Shown one piece after another: positions 34,264 through 46,410 of a stretch of 64,000 nucleotides of DNA. The translations under genes were made by a program, and so were the position numbers. The notes under the pieces are model-generated. The model did not search any database. It had not been told where the DNA came from and saw nothing but the letters and a program-made list of their open reading frames with translations. Origin of the DNA: Vicia villosa (lineage: Eukaryota > Streptophyta > Magnoliopsida > Fabales > Fabaceae). The stretch spans positions 823,001 through 887,000 of the forward strand of contig NW_026705156.1 in the NCBI RefSeq assembly GCF_029867415.1. The letters are read 5' to 3'. Within the stretch, counting starts at the first letter, position 1, and every line of letters starts with the position of its first letter.

Positions 34264-34680
34264 AGTGTCGTAGTTTTTAGGTATATTTAAATTAATAATT
34301 ATTGATAATAATTAAAATAAAATGAATAACAATATGTAAGAAGTTAGTGGGATAAAACAAACAAATAAATAATATTTAGAAGGGAAATGAAATTTTGGCG
34401 AAAGTGACATTATGCTAGCAAAATATATTTTGAAGGAGGGAAAGAATTTACGAAAAATGAAGATTAGAGGGGTAAAAAACAATTACCGAATAAGACATGA
34501 TTTGTCTGAATGCGACAAGGCCTCTAAAACATGTCAATTCCATTTTTATTAATAATATATAGACAATGTAATGTGAATTCTTATTAATAATCAGCTACTA
34601 ACAAATCCGTGCATATACACGAGTTCTGGTTCGATACGCACATTTATTTACTTAATATATTTAATTTAAATAAAAAACAA
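34264..34680. other. AT-rich spacer
   Basis: No gene. A weak CCGTGCATATACACGAG hairpin-like sequence lies near 34606. Confidence 0.5.
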
Positions 34681-34689
34681 AATTTGAAT

Positions 34690-35400
34690 AAAAAAATTTA
34701 GATCATAAATAACATTTTTCGCATATAAAAATATTTAAATTAATAATAATTTTTTTCCAGTATACAAATATTATTTATGTTTAGGTTTTATTTAAAAAAA
34801 TATCTGGATCAATCCTAAATTTTCATATATAAAAATATTTAAATTAATAATAGATTTTTTTCTTGTATACCATATTTGAATCAAATTTTTTTGGATCACA
34901 AATACCATTTTTCATATACAAAAATATTTAAATCATTAACAGATTTTTTTCATATACAAATATTATTTATGTTTAGGTATCATTTAGAAAAATATCTGAA
35001 TCAATTGAAAATTTTCGCATATAAAAATATTTAGATCAATAATAGTTTTTTTTTCCGTATACCTTTTTTGATTATAATTTTTTCCGATCATAATTACCAT
35101 TTTTCATATAAAAAAATATTTAAATCATTAATAGATTTTTCCCATATACAAATATTATTTATATTTAGGTATCATTTACATAAAAATATTTAGATCAATA
35201 ATAGTATTTTTCCCGTATATCTTTTTTGAATAAATTTTTTTTGGATCATAAATATCATTTTTCGTATATAAAAATATTTAGGTCAATAATAGACTTTTTC
35301 CGGTATACAAATATTATTTTTGTTTAGGTATTATTTACAAAAAAAATTCCCGTATACAAAAATATTATTATTATTATTATTATTATTATTATGTGTTGTA
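34690..35400. repeat. Degenerate tandem repeat, unit about 200 bp, 3.5 copies
   Basis: The order CATATACAAATATTATTTAT, GTTTAGGTATCATTTA, AAAATATTTA.ATCAATAATAG, then TTTGGATCATAAATACCATT recurs. The array ends in an (ATT)n tract at about 35363-35392. Confidence 0.75.
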
Positions 35401-35870
35401 TGGTAATAAATTCCTATTCACGTGGTTAATAGAATAAAATATAATATTTTTATATATTTTAAATCATTTTTAAATTAAAATTTTTATGTTAACAATAATT
35501 TAATTTACTAAAAAGTATGGTGCATCGCATGGTAGACGGCTGGTGAATAGTTATCTATTATGTATATATTGTTTTATTAGCTTCATTAAATTGTTATTTT
35601 TTAATTAAAAGTTTTTAGATCAAAATATTCAATGTTATATTAAATGTGACACTTCAACAAAAATTCAAAATAGCCTAACATAATTTTTCATCTAATCCAA
35701 CACAAATCAAAATAATCTAACATGATTTTGTTGTTGTTAAGTTCTTCCTTTATTTGTGATATATTACCTCCTCCATAAATATTAAATAACTCTCCAAAAA
35801 CATCTGGAAATTTCTCAACCAACCCCATACCCCTCTTACACACTACCTAATTGACCATTTTGCCCTCGTA

Positions 35871-36670
35871 CTTCCGTAGATGCATCTCCGAAAGCATCCC
35901 TTTTTTTGTTTAACGTTGTTCTGTTCCATAGATGCACCTACGGAAGTCTTTCATATGTGCATCTATGGAATCAGCCCAGACCTAGTAAACTAGAACAGAG
36001 GCATTTCTAACCATAAAACACATTGCATTGATTCATTGATTAATAGATATTACAACGAAATTTCAAACAGAAAATTAAGAAAACTAAGAGATCTAAGAAA
36101 TTACAACAGTTAAAACAATGTCATCTAATCCATGCATCATTTGAATGCAATCCATGTCGAATTTCACTTCAACCCACCAACGTTATGTTTTTCCGGTCGC
36201 AAACGACGTACTTGTTCTAAGTCTCTGGATCATTTTGATTTCTTCTCCGGGCTTGTACTCCCGCTCTAAAAAAGACATGATAGTCCTCTTGAGTTGGTCG
36301 AAGGAATGGATATTCCAAAACTTCACCGGCACGGGTGATTTGACAGGAGAGAAAATGACATGCCTATCCCTTTTGCAATATTCCGGTTCAGCATCGGGAC
36401 ACTTCATTAATGTTAGGTGACATTCATCTGGCCTAATCCGAGACATTTTTGTGTTTGTGTTTAGGGTTTGTGCTTGTGTGTAATGCAAACCTATAAACTC
36501 CAAATTTAAAGAAGCCTTTGGAGAATATGGACCACACAATGTCTGTCATAGAGCGTTCCGTAGATATATCCACGGAAGGTTCATACGTAACAACTTTTCG
36601 TATATGCATCTACGGTAAAGACCTATAATTTTCTTTGTAATACCTTTCCGTAGATGGATCTACGGAAGTT
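35871..36670. repeat. Subterminal palindromes, left MULE end
   Basis: Copies or variants of TTCCGTAGATGCATCTACGG at about 35871, 35924, 35954, 36556, 36598 and 36656. A matching cluster lies at the other end. Confidence 0.8.
36093..36539 (-). pseudogene. Second ORF of the MULE, unknown function, one internal stop
   Basis: Read on the minus strand from ATG at 36539. The first 118 codons are open (MCGPYSPKASLNLEFIGLHY start; MSRIRPDECHLTL and DRHVIFSPVKSPVPVKFWN in the middle; LEREYKPGEEIKMIQRL near the end). TAA at 36183-36185 interrupts; the same frame continues for about 29 codons (VEVKFDMDCIQMM) to a stop at 36093-36095. It lies between the transposase end and the left inverted repeat, in the same direction. 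I do not recognise a domain. MuDR also carries a second gene, but no homology is claimed. It might instead be a captured host fragment. Confidence 0.55.
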
Positions 36671-36805
36671 TCCCTGCTATTTTTTTAGCAGAACAGAAAG
36701 AAGTAGGCAGCAGAATTTAGGATACAAACACACATAGAAACAAAACACACACACACAAAAAGATTAAATTGCAATGTTATATATAGCATATATTACACTT
36801 TGAAA

Positions 36806-36832
36806 CTAGATAAATACATGAAAACAACTATC
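36806..36832 (-). pseudogene. Last codons of the MULE transposase, cut off by the Ogre-type insertion
   Basis: When the nested element and one CTATC copy are ignored, the transposase frame from the right continues for eight codons here and ends at TAG (complement of 36806-36808). The insertion thus hit the extreme 3' end of the gene. Confidence 0.6.
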
Positions 36833-39379
36833 TGTAGCAACCTGCCTAAAAATTATAGCTTTAGAGTCGCCACCTATTCTGAAGGGCGAATAGGAAACCC
36901 TACGCAGTTAAGAGATTCGGGGTAAGTTATTATAATCAGGTCGAGGGAAGGTGTTAGGCACCCTCAACCCTTTCCTATTGGCTTTGAATCTAAGGTAAAG
37001 GTTTATAGCAAAATTACAGAGGTTAATAGCTAAGGAAATGAGAAGGGGGAAAATTGAGATTTTTGGGAAGGGGACTCGCCTTGGTTATCCAAGTGCCTAC
37101 GTATCTCCTTAGGGAGAATCAGAGTCAACGTAGTTCGGGACAGGGTTGTACGCCTTAGAATTAGATTTGAATGGTTTGAAGGCTTTTTGAATGGCCTATC
37201 GTAGTTTTGAGTTGTAATTGGAAAGGCATTTTGAATTGCCAGATTGGAAAGGATGAAAATCCGTAGTTTGTGGTTTAGTGTTTTTTAGATGTTTGGGCGT
37301 ACAACCCTGGTTTGATATGGCACCGTTAGATGCGGTGACCAATAGATTTGGTCAGTATAGCTAACGGATTAAGGGGCATTGCTGGTTACTCAGATCGATA
37401 GATTGATCGTCGCGGGCAGCAAATTAAATGTGTTTTGGATTTTATGTTTTTTTTTTATCTCTCGTCTAATGCGACTAATAGATTTAGTCGGGTCGAGGAG
37501 AGAGTTAATTGATGGTTAATATTTTCCTGGCCAAATGGGCGGTGGGATTGGACAAACCCTGATATTTTTGTTATAACTCCTAGGGTTTTTTTTGATTTTT
37601 ATTATTAAAATTAATTAAGTAATTAAGTCGAATAATCGGGAAAAATAATCGAGAGAATAATCCTAAGTAATTAATCCTAATTATATACCTAACCTTAATT
37701 AAAATAAATTAATTGAATTATATACAAATATTTGCTATTTAAAAAAAGATAAAACAAATAAAAATATTAAATAGAACCTGGTTTTTATTGCGTGTGGGCA
37801 AGCTCTTGGAGTTCCATGGTAGGGATGCAATGTTGTACGTTAGATATGGATGGTAGAGAGATCTTGGGGCTGATAATTGAGGTTCACGGTAAGCATGCGT
37901 GGGGAGTACGCATAGAATCTGTAGATTGTTAGTAAGTAAAAAGAAGTTGTCTTCGGTGGGGGTCGAACCCCAGTTCTTTCTCTCACCAGTCAACCCCTTT
38001 GACAAACATGCCACTTCTTGATTCTGTCATTAACTTACGCTCATATATTGTTAAATGAATTTAAAGCATCATACAGAAATAACAAAAAACACACGCGCCG
38101 CTGGGGATCTTCTTCCCCGTTTCAGCCGTTCGAGAGCGCTGCACAACCACCCCTGCGCTTTTCACAATCACAAAACAACAAATAAACGTAAAAAAATTAC
38201 ATGGTCCAATCGGAAATTATATTCTGAACACGGTGATATCCTTAATTTGGTCTGATCTTACTTATATTGTGGAATCCCAATTTAAAGCTTGGGTAACCTA
38301 TCAATGGTGGTTCTTGAAACCTGCACTGAAACTCAAATTAAATGACACAGGGAGATTCTAAACGAGATTATAAACAAAAACACGTATTCAAATTCGATTT
38401 ATGATGCGTGTAGACTTGAATTCGAATCGAAATTTTTTTAAGGCAAAAACGTGAACGTGAGCATCTGTTTGAGTGTGTTCAGACCAATGGTAACCATTCA
38501 GTTACGTCCAGGAATCTTCAATGGATTGATTACTACGCTTGCCTTTACCTGAGTCGGCTTCAAAATTCTTCTGCTCCTTCTCAATTTTTTTTTCACGACT
38601 TTTTTTGGTGTTTGAATGAGGTTTTCCTGCGGCCCCAAATCCCCCCCCTGGTGCAGTTGTTTCTCAGTTTATATATATCATTCAATTAGGTCAAAGAAAA
38701 TTCAATCAAGATCTTTTTCAATTGTAGATTCAAGATTTGATTTGATATGGATTCCAAACTTGCCATTTTTGTTCCTTAAACCATCTTTCACGTTTCCTTC
38801 TCTTGGCCCTTTGGACAACAAATCTTTCCTTTTCCTTTTTTTTTATTATTTATTTCATGGTTATTTTATTAGCCTAACAATAACAATTAATACTAAGAAA
38901 AAATACTAATTATATATTATTATTTACTAAAAGAAATCAAGTAAACATAAAAGAATAAAAAATAATGGTAAATGACAATAATTAAAATTAATAACTATTT
39001 TATTCAAATTAACTAATAATCCTAATCAATAAATATTAACCTAAATAATAGTACTAATTCTAGATAATATTAATAATAATATCACCTAATATTAATATTA
39101 ATATTAATAATAAAATTAATAATATTAAATACTAATAGTTAGAAGTAATAAAAATTACTAATAATAATCCAAAAAATGCAAATGTTAGTAAAAGGAAAAT
39201 AATATTAATAATTGATGAAACCCTCGAAAACACTTGTTAATCGTACCCCATTTATTTCTCAGGACATTTTATAAGAGGGCGGGTTTGACAATAGAAATGT
39301 CAAACCCCATGGCTCTTAATTTTGACCCTTGATGAATTAAAAAATACAGATCTGTTCGGGCAAATTTTGGGGTATGATA
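36833..39379 (-). mobile_element. Left LTR (3' LTR in element sense) of the Ogre/Tat-type element
   Basis: Begins TGTAGCAACCTGCC, contains GAGTCGCCACC and GGTGTTAGGCACCCTC, ends GGGGTATGATA. Small open frames inside (for example 37739-38014 minus) recur in the other LTR and are not genes. Confidence 0.9.
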
Positions 39380-39984
39380 GCTGCCCCTGTTCAATCTTCT
39401 TAAACCTGGAGAATCGGATAGGCACGTCTGCCTATCGTGATATAAAGGTAGAAGATGATTGAACACTGAGAATGCCCTGAAATTTGCTCTTGTCGGGAAG
39501 AAGCTCTGTGGGAGGTGGGCTTACAGATGCCACCCAAGATAAATACCCTTCTTTTTTTAGAATGTGAAGCAGATGCTTTCGAAAGGAACCACCTGCTTTG
39601 ATTGTATCACGGCCTAAAAAGGCAACCTGAATTTTATGCAATGTTATGATGCATGCGATGTATGATGCAGCGAGCTTCTCAAAATAAATGAGAGCGGTGT
39701 ATGTATATGCAATATGTATGAATGAGGTGTGTTAGTTGAATGATGCATGATTGTCAGTTAAAGTATGTTAGTAGCTCTGAAAAGAAAGATAACACCTTTG
39801 ATTGTTATTGATGATGTTTTGGAGAATATCACTGCCGAGGGACTAACGTGGTAAACCCAAATGAAGTATCGTTTGAAAAAACCTTGTGCTCGAGTGTGAG
39901 AGAAAAGAACCGTCCTGCTAAAGCCTGAGTCTTACATAGCGAGGACTTGTAAGAGGGATCACTTGTTATGATTCTAACAAGCTC

Positions 39985-40815
39985 ACCTGCACCAATAGGG
40001 TCATTTGCGAGGGTTATCGCAAACTCACCTGCACCAATAGGGTCATTTGCGAGGGTTATCGCAAATTTACCTGCACCAATAGGATCATTTGCGAGGGTTA
40101 TCGCAAAATTTACCTGCACCAATAGGGTTATTTGCGAGGGTTATCGCAAAATTTACCTGCACCAATAGGGTTATTTGCGAGGGTTATCGCAAAATTTACC
40201 TGCACCAATAGGGTTATTTGCGAGGGCTATCGCAAAATTTACCTGCACCAATAGGGTTATTTGCGAGGGTTATCGCAAAATTTACCTGCACCAATAGGGT
40301 TATTTGCGAGGGCTATCGCAAAATTTACCTGCACCAATAGGGTTATTTGCGAGGGTTATCGCAAAATTTACCTGCACTAATAGGGTTATTTGCGAGGGTT
40401 ATCGCAAAATTTACCTGCACCAATAGGGTTATTTGCGAGGGTTATCGCAAAATTTACCTGCACCAATAGGGTTATTTGCGAGGGTTATCGCAAAATTTAC
40501 CTGTACCAATAGGGTTATTTGCGAGGGCTATCGCAAAATTTACCTGCACCAATAGGGTTATTTGCGAGGGTTATCGCAAAATTTACCTGCACCAATAGGG
40601 TTATTTGCGAGGGTTATCGCAAAATTTACCTGCACCAATAGGGTTATTTGCGAGGGTTATCGCAACATTTACCTGCACCAATAGGGTTATTTGCGAGGGT
40701 TATCGCAAAATTTACCTGCACCAATAGGGTTATTTGCGAGGATTATCGCAAAATTTACCTGCACCAATAGGGTTATTTGCGAGGATTATCGCAAAATTTA
40801 CCTGCACCAATAGGT
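39985..40815. repeat. 43-bp minisatellite, about 19 copies
   Basis: Unit ACCTGCACCAATAGGGTTAT then TTGCGAGGGTTATCGCAAAA and TTT. Each unit contains the perfect inverted repeat TTTGCGA...TCGCAAA. The first two or three units differ slightly (GGGTCATT and shorter tails). In element sense it lies close to the PPT, in the 3' UTR. Confidence 0.95.
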
Positions 40816-41219
40816 TAGCTTACTCTGGTTTGGGCAAGCTCACCTGCACCAAAGGAATTGCCTGCCATGATTCTGACAAGCGTACCTGCATGAAAGAGAT
40901 TCACCTGTTTTTAGACTCACGGCTCGAGGGCCGGAGACTGGGCTGTTGTCACAGTCAGACGGGAACTGACTACCAGACGGGAACTGGGTTTTGTGATATG
41001 TAATATATGAATACCCCAGATGATATGTATATGCTAATGCGTATGTATGTATGTTGATGCTGGTGTCAATCTTAAGATTCTATCTCCTTATCGACCCCGT
41101 TGAACTTGTTTACTCCGTGCTTGCACCTATGCCATGACTATGCTTATGCTGGCTTGGTAACGTTTATGTATGCGGGTAATGCTTATGTATATGTTGATTG
41201 ATGAGTAGAACGAAGTAGT

Positions 41220-41710
41220 GTCTTCTATAAGACTACCTGAAAAGGTTTCTGGAGTGGATGTGAGTGTTTGTCTTTAAAGAAGATTATCTGAAAAGATTTT
41301 TTTTTTTTAGGATAGAAATTTGTCTTAAAGAAGACCACCTGGAAAGGCTAGAAGATGTCTAAAAAGGACTACCTAAAAAGGTTCTTAGCAAGGAATGAGG
41401 AATATCTTTAAAGACGGCTACTTGAAAAGGCTGAAAGATGTCTTTAACAAGGACTACCTAAAAAGGTTCTTAGCAAGGAATGATTAATGTCTTAGAAAAG
41501 ACCACCCAGAAAGGTTCATAGAATGTCTTAAAGAAGACCACCTGAAGAGGTTCCTGAAAAGGTTCGTATAAAAGAATGTCTTGAAAAAGACTACCTGAAG
41601 AGGTTCCTTGAAAGGATGACAATTCGCCTTGAATAAGACTGCTTGAGGAGGCTCCTAGAAAGGGTCGTGAGATTTGCCTTAAGGAAGACTACCTAAAAAG
41701 GTGTAGTGTG
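41220..41710. repeat. Degenerate repeat of AAGACTACCTGAAAAGGTT type
   Basis: GTCTT.AA.AAGACTACCT followed by GAAAAGGTTC recurs about ten times at irregular 40-60 bp spacing. Confidence 0.75.
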
Positions 41711-41984
41711 ATGTATCAACCATTGTATGCAATGCATGATTCATATGTATTTGCATGATGCTCCGATGATAGGTTGTTGATAACCAAAGCATATATAGCT
41801 CGCTGAAGTTGCAGGTTTGTTTGATAAGGTGGGGTGTGATGCTAGCGCGATTTCCCAATCCCTGTTTTTGCATTTGAAGATCGTAGTTAGGAGAAAGATC
41901 GGCGTGAGGTTGTAAAGTATGAGAACGCCTTTCCCTTTTGTTGTGCGCCTTGCCTCAGTTTGGGCTTTTTTGGATTACTCCACA

Positions 41985-42240
41985 CTTTTGAATTTTCGAA
42001 GTCCTCCATATCTTTCACCTTTTTGCAATTCGTACCTTTAACCTTTTAGAGGATCACTACACCTTTAACCTTTGGAGATTCTCCACACCTTTAACCTCTC
42101 GAGGTTTTCCACACCTTCTGGAATTCTCCACACCTTTAACCTTTGAATGATTCACCTTATGCAATTCTCCACCTCTTTCGAGATTCTCCATGCCTTTAAC
42201 CTTTCGGGGTTCTCCACACATTTAACCTTTGAATTGTTCA
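41985..42240. repeat. Degenerate repeat of TCCACACCTTTAACCTTT type
   Basis: About eight imperfect copies of TTCTCCACACCTTTAACCTT at 25-35 bp spacing. Confidence 0.75.
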
Positions 42241-44825
42241 CCTTATGGGTTTGATATCCAATGCCCCAATGTTTAGTGGAAAAAATGCCTACGATCTCCA
42301 AGTTATGAGGGAAGTACCCCGAGGAATAACCTTGTCATATGCTTCGACGTTTGAATTGAAGGGTATGCCCTTGATCTCCATGATATGGAGGACTATCCAT
42401 AGTGTTCTATCCTTTTGAATTTTAATTCTTCCCATGTTTGACATGCCCCTGTCTGTTATTTCTTCGAGATGTGCCCCCAAGTCGATTGAACCTTAGGAAG
42501 AATGTCCCTAGTAAATAGGATGTTTGATTGTATGCCCCTGCGATCCTTGAAATTTGCCCCTGTTTAGGAGAACCCCCTAGATGTGATTCCCCCCATTCCA
42601 GAGTCTTTAATAAAAGGATCGCCTTTGATTGAACCAATTTCGAGGTCCCCTTGATGCTAAGTGTATATTCGTAGATGACGTTGTACCCTTCGAGAAGTAA
42701 CTTCAATGCGATGCGTATGCAAGTTTTGAAATCGAAGTCCGTTATGAATTAGGACTAGATGATTAGAAGTGAATGCTTGAAGAAGCGCAATGATTAGAAG
42801 TAGTTTTAACAAACTTTAGGAGTCAGTATAACAAAATCCTGCTTAGTATGCTTTCGTGGTTAACCTTGCCTCAATTAGGACTTTTAACTGTTGTAACTTG
42901 GCCTGGTTCATGTTTTAAGAAACAATGGATATAAGGCTCAAAATTTTATTTGTCCCACCCCTTTCTCCTTGATGTTCTCCAAATCCTAAAAATTCGCTTA
43001 ATCCGATGGATGTGCTTTGTTTGCAAGAGAATCGTTTCAGTTGAGCAGAAGCTTTAGTAGAGATGCAAGCGCCGATGAAAATTGTAGAGATTCAAGCATT
43101 GACGAGAAGCTTCGATGAGTTAGCAGTCACAAGATTATCCTTGGTATTTCGCCTTTGTTTTGTTTTTATCCCTTATTTTTGCATGAACCAATTCCTTTGA
43201 ATTTGATCCATCGGGATGCCCTAATTTTTGCCTAAGTTGTTTTTGTTTCCTTTTATGAAATTTTCCATTTCGACTTAGCGGGCGCATTTTCTCCTTTTTG
43301 TGAATACTCCTTTGAGATTTGATCCTTGGATATGAAATTTGTGACTGCCATGTCGACTTTGATTTGTAAGCTTCGCCTTTGATACTTCCTCGATCTTGAA
43401 TGATGTAATGAGGAAGAATATTGTTGTGAATGTTATCTCCATTACTTCCTCATTCTTGGATGAATCCGAGGAAGAAGATGTGCTTGAACCTTATGCTTGA
43501 ACCTTTGCTTGAATCCTTGCTTGGATGGATTGATTCTCTTGACAACCAAAATACACCATTGAATTAATTGAAATCTACCCATGCCCCTGGTTAAAATCAA
43601 GGTTTTTAAAAAAAAATTAGAAACAAACTCCAACTCCTGGCTCGAGGGGGTAACGAGGGATTAACATCCTTATATCTCCACTGTTTGGGAATTGAAACAA
43701 TGCCTGTACATCCTCGGCTCGGTCTTACCTTGAAAGCATATGTTTTAGCTGGACTTAGTTATTTCTATTCGTCATTCTCCCTCACGTTTGTTAATACTCC
43801 TAAATTTGAAATTGAAATTCGTAGTAGTGAGCGAATGAATTGACTCCAAAACCTGCATGGTCATCCCATTAGAATTTCTAAATGCGAAGGTATATCTTCT
43901 ATCCTGAGTAGCACTTAGCGATCGTAAGGGTTGAAATTGTGAGCATGGTAAACACCTATTAATCCCAGGGATAATCTCCTTTGTAGATCCACTGACCTTG
44001 TTTCACTCCTTAGTTCTTTAGACTTGTAGAAGTGAGGGCAACCTCGAATTTTCCTTGGGCATGTCGAATCTGTCGGGAATAAATTTGTTAGCGGTGGGTT
44101 TTCGTCGTATCGGAACTTCATGAGTTTCCTTTGACTGAACCTCTTTTGCTTTTTCTAAAGGATAGTATCACACCATTCGCAATCTTTAGCGTTTGTAAAT
44201 TGACAAAGAACACTTATGACCCTTTTTGACCCTTGATGGGGAGTTAACATATGTCGCTTTTCCCCATTGTAGATAGGCATCTTTGTTCAGGATTTTGCCC
44301 CAATTGGACAAACCCTTGCCCCCAGGTTATCGTAGAGCGTCCTTGTAAGTTTGATATGTTCTAAGATGAACCCCTTTGTGACTAGATACATCTTGAGTGT
44401 ATCTATGAGGGAACTTCTTTGTTGAACTAATCCTTGCTCGATGACAACCTTCATTGGATTTACAATCTTGTTATGAAAAAGGCATGGACATGTAACTGGC
44501 ATGATGAAAGGCAACCTTTTTTCCTTTTATGAGACCAAGCTCATTCCCATTAATTAATCCTCCTTTCTCCGTAGTTTACGATCCTTTGATCTTTCTCCGG
44601 GGAACCGGCTAGCGCGGTAGGTGTGGGCGCGGACGAAGATGCAAATGTAAATGCAAATGTATGACTGCATGAAAATGCAAATGCATGGATATGCGAGAGA
44701 CTCCTTGTATTATAAATCCTTGTATGCAATGTAGACGCGTGACCGATAATCTTAGGGATAGCCCATGCGGATTTAGGGATGACATTTGACCCTAGTGAAA
44801 TCCTTGCGAGATAGATGTTATGACA

Positions 44826-45540
44826 CGTCAATGGAAATCCCTTAAATTCGAGAGTATGCAGAAGGTAGCGGCTGGTGACCGTTCAAGACAGTCACCAAGT
44901 CTCATGGCCATCGAGAGGCCAATCAACGTGTACCAATGAAGTTGTCCTTGGTGGGAAGGTTCTCTGTGTGGAACACTACTTATCTAAGGACGATATCGGA
45001 TGGAGTGAAATCCCTACAGGCTAGGAATGAAAGACGTAGCGACGGGAATCCAAACCCTACAAGTTAGAGGGTGTGCGGAAACAAGCATGGAGTGACCGTT
45101 CAGGACAGTCACTAGATCTCATAGCCATCGAGAGGCCAATCAAACGCATGCTAATGAAGTTTTCCTTCGGGGAAGGACGCGTCGTTGTGAAAACACATGG
45201 ATGTAAAAGAAAATCCCTATAGGTTAGGGAGCACGCAGGAGTAAGCACGGGGTGACTGTTCATGACAGTCATTAAATCGCATGGCCATCGAGAGGCCAAT
45301 TGACGTGCGTAAACGAAGATGTCCTTCGCGGGAAGGACACGTAGTTGTAAGAATACAAGGATATATAAGGAAAATCCCTACAGGCTAGGGAGTGCGTATA
45401 TACAGGCGCGGAGTGACCGTTCTTGACAGTCACTAAGTCTCATGGCCATCGAGAAGCCAATCAACGTGCGTAAATGGAGGTGTCCTTCGTGGTAAGGACA
45501 TGGTCTCAGAAATGGGGTCCCTGCAGGCCAGGGAACGCGT
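44826..45540. repeat. About 160-bp tandem repeat, four copies, with inverted core
   Basis: GTGACCGTTCAGGACAGTCA or variants at about 44875, 45090, 45250 and 45411, each followed by CATGGCCATCGAGAGGCCAA and then TGTCCTTCG.GG.AAGGAC. Both core segments are palindromic. Confidence 0.85.
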
Positions 45541-46390
45541 AGGTATACCTGCAAAAATTAAACGCAGGACATTTGCAGTATATAAATTGCATACATAATA
45601 AGCACGTAAGCACATAAACCCTAGGTTCATAGGTTCGACGTAACGGCTTAGGGTGCCTACCCTTTCCCATTGGTATGTTCTAGAAGGTCTCATGGGGTCG
45701 TTCGTAGCCGCCGAGACTTTTTGTCTCTTTGGATTTTAGAACAACTCATTTATCCATGAGGTTCGAGTTTTAGGGGTAGGTTCCCAGAGAGATCAGCCAA
45801 ATACCAAGTCCAGCCCTCAACAAGGTCAAGCCTCGTATCAGACATTTCCGGATATTCAACCCACTCTGAGTGGAATTATAATAAGACTCGTAGGCGATGT
45901 ATTTCCCCTCTGGTCTTAAATATAATTCTCACGCTTAGGTTTGACAGCAATTTACATATATCCCAAAAATGCGATAAAATAACACATATTCAAATAAATA
46001 AATATTTAATTGAATTGCGGTAAAAAAAATGAGTTGCAGAGAATAAATAAGATTGCACATAAATAAATAAAATTTAAATATCTAAAAGAACCTGATCTCC
46101 AAATCTGCCATTTGTAGCTCCAAAAACGCAGTACAACAATAAATATTAACGTAGACAAATATTCACTTAAATTGTTGTAAATAATGATTGTGAACGGGAA
46201 TTGTAAATAAATAAATAATTAAAAAAATTAAATATTTAAATAAAAAAATGAAAACCTAAATCCTAATCCAAACCCTAACCTTGGCGAATTAGCCAAACCC
46301 TAGAAAGTTCGCCAAAAACCTAAATGATTTACCAAGAAACCTAAACCCTGCCAAGCCTATAGGAGGATAATAATTCACCAGTTTTAGTTC

Positions 46391-46408
46391 TCCCCAGCAG
46401 AGTCACCA
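46391..46408 (-). other. Primer binding site, tRNA-Arg-like (Ogre)
   Basis: The complement reads TGGTGACTCTGCTGGGGA, two bases inside the right LTR. It sets the element's orientation. Confidence 0.75.
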
Positions 46409-46410
46409 GC

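Larger units (their letters stand above)
39380..46410 (-). other. Interior of the Ogre/Tat-type element, non-coding repeat-rich
   Basis: Seven kilobases with only chance open frames. Contains a 43-bp minisatellite and three looser repeat arrays, listed separately. TACGTATGTATG-like ATG-rich low-complexity sequence lies at 39640-39740 and 40990-41220. PPT at the left edge, PBS at the right edge on the minus strand. Confidence 0.75.

Noticed and set aside
35519..35553. Second Helitron 3' end (GTGCATCGCATGG then CTGG-T)
   Set aside because: The hairpin arms no longer pair well; too degenerate to call.
37950..37995. tRNA-like B box (GGGGTTCGACCCCC on the minus strand), also near 47535
   Set aside because: No A box, anticodon arm or acceptor stem could be formed. 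It is part of the Ogre LTR and present in both LTRs.
39985..40815. CRISPR-like regular repeat array
   Set aside because: Units are contiguous with no unique spacers, in plant retrotransposon DNA. It is a minisatellite.
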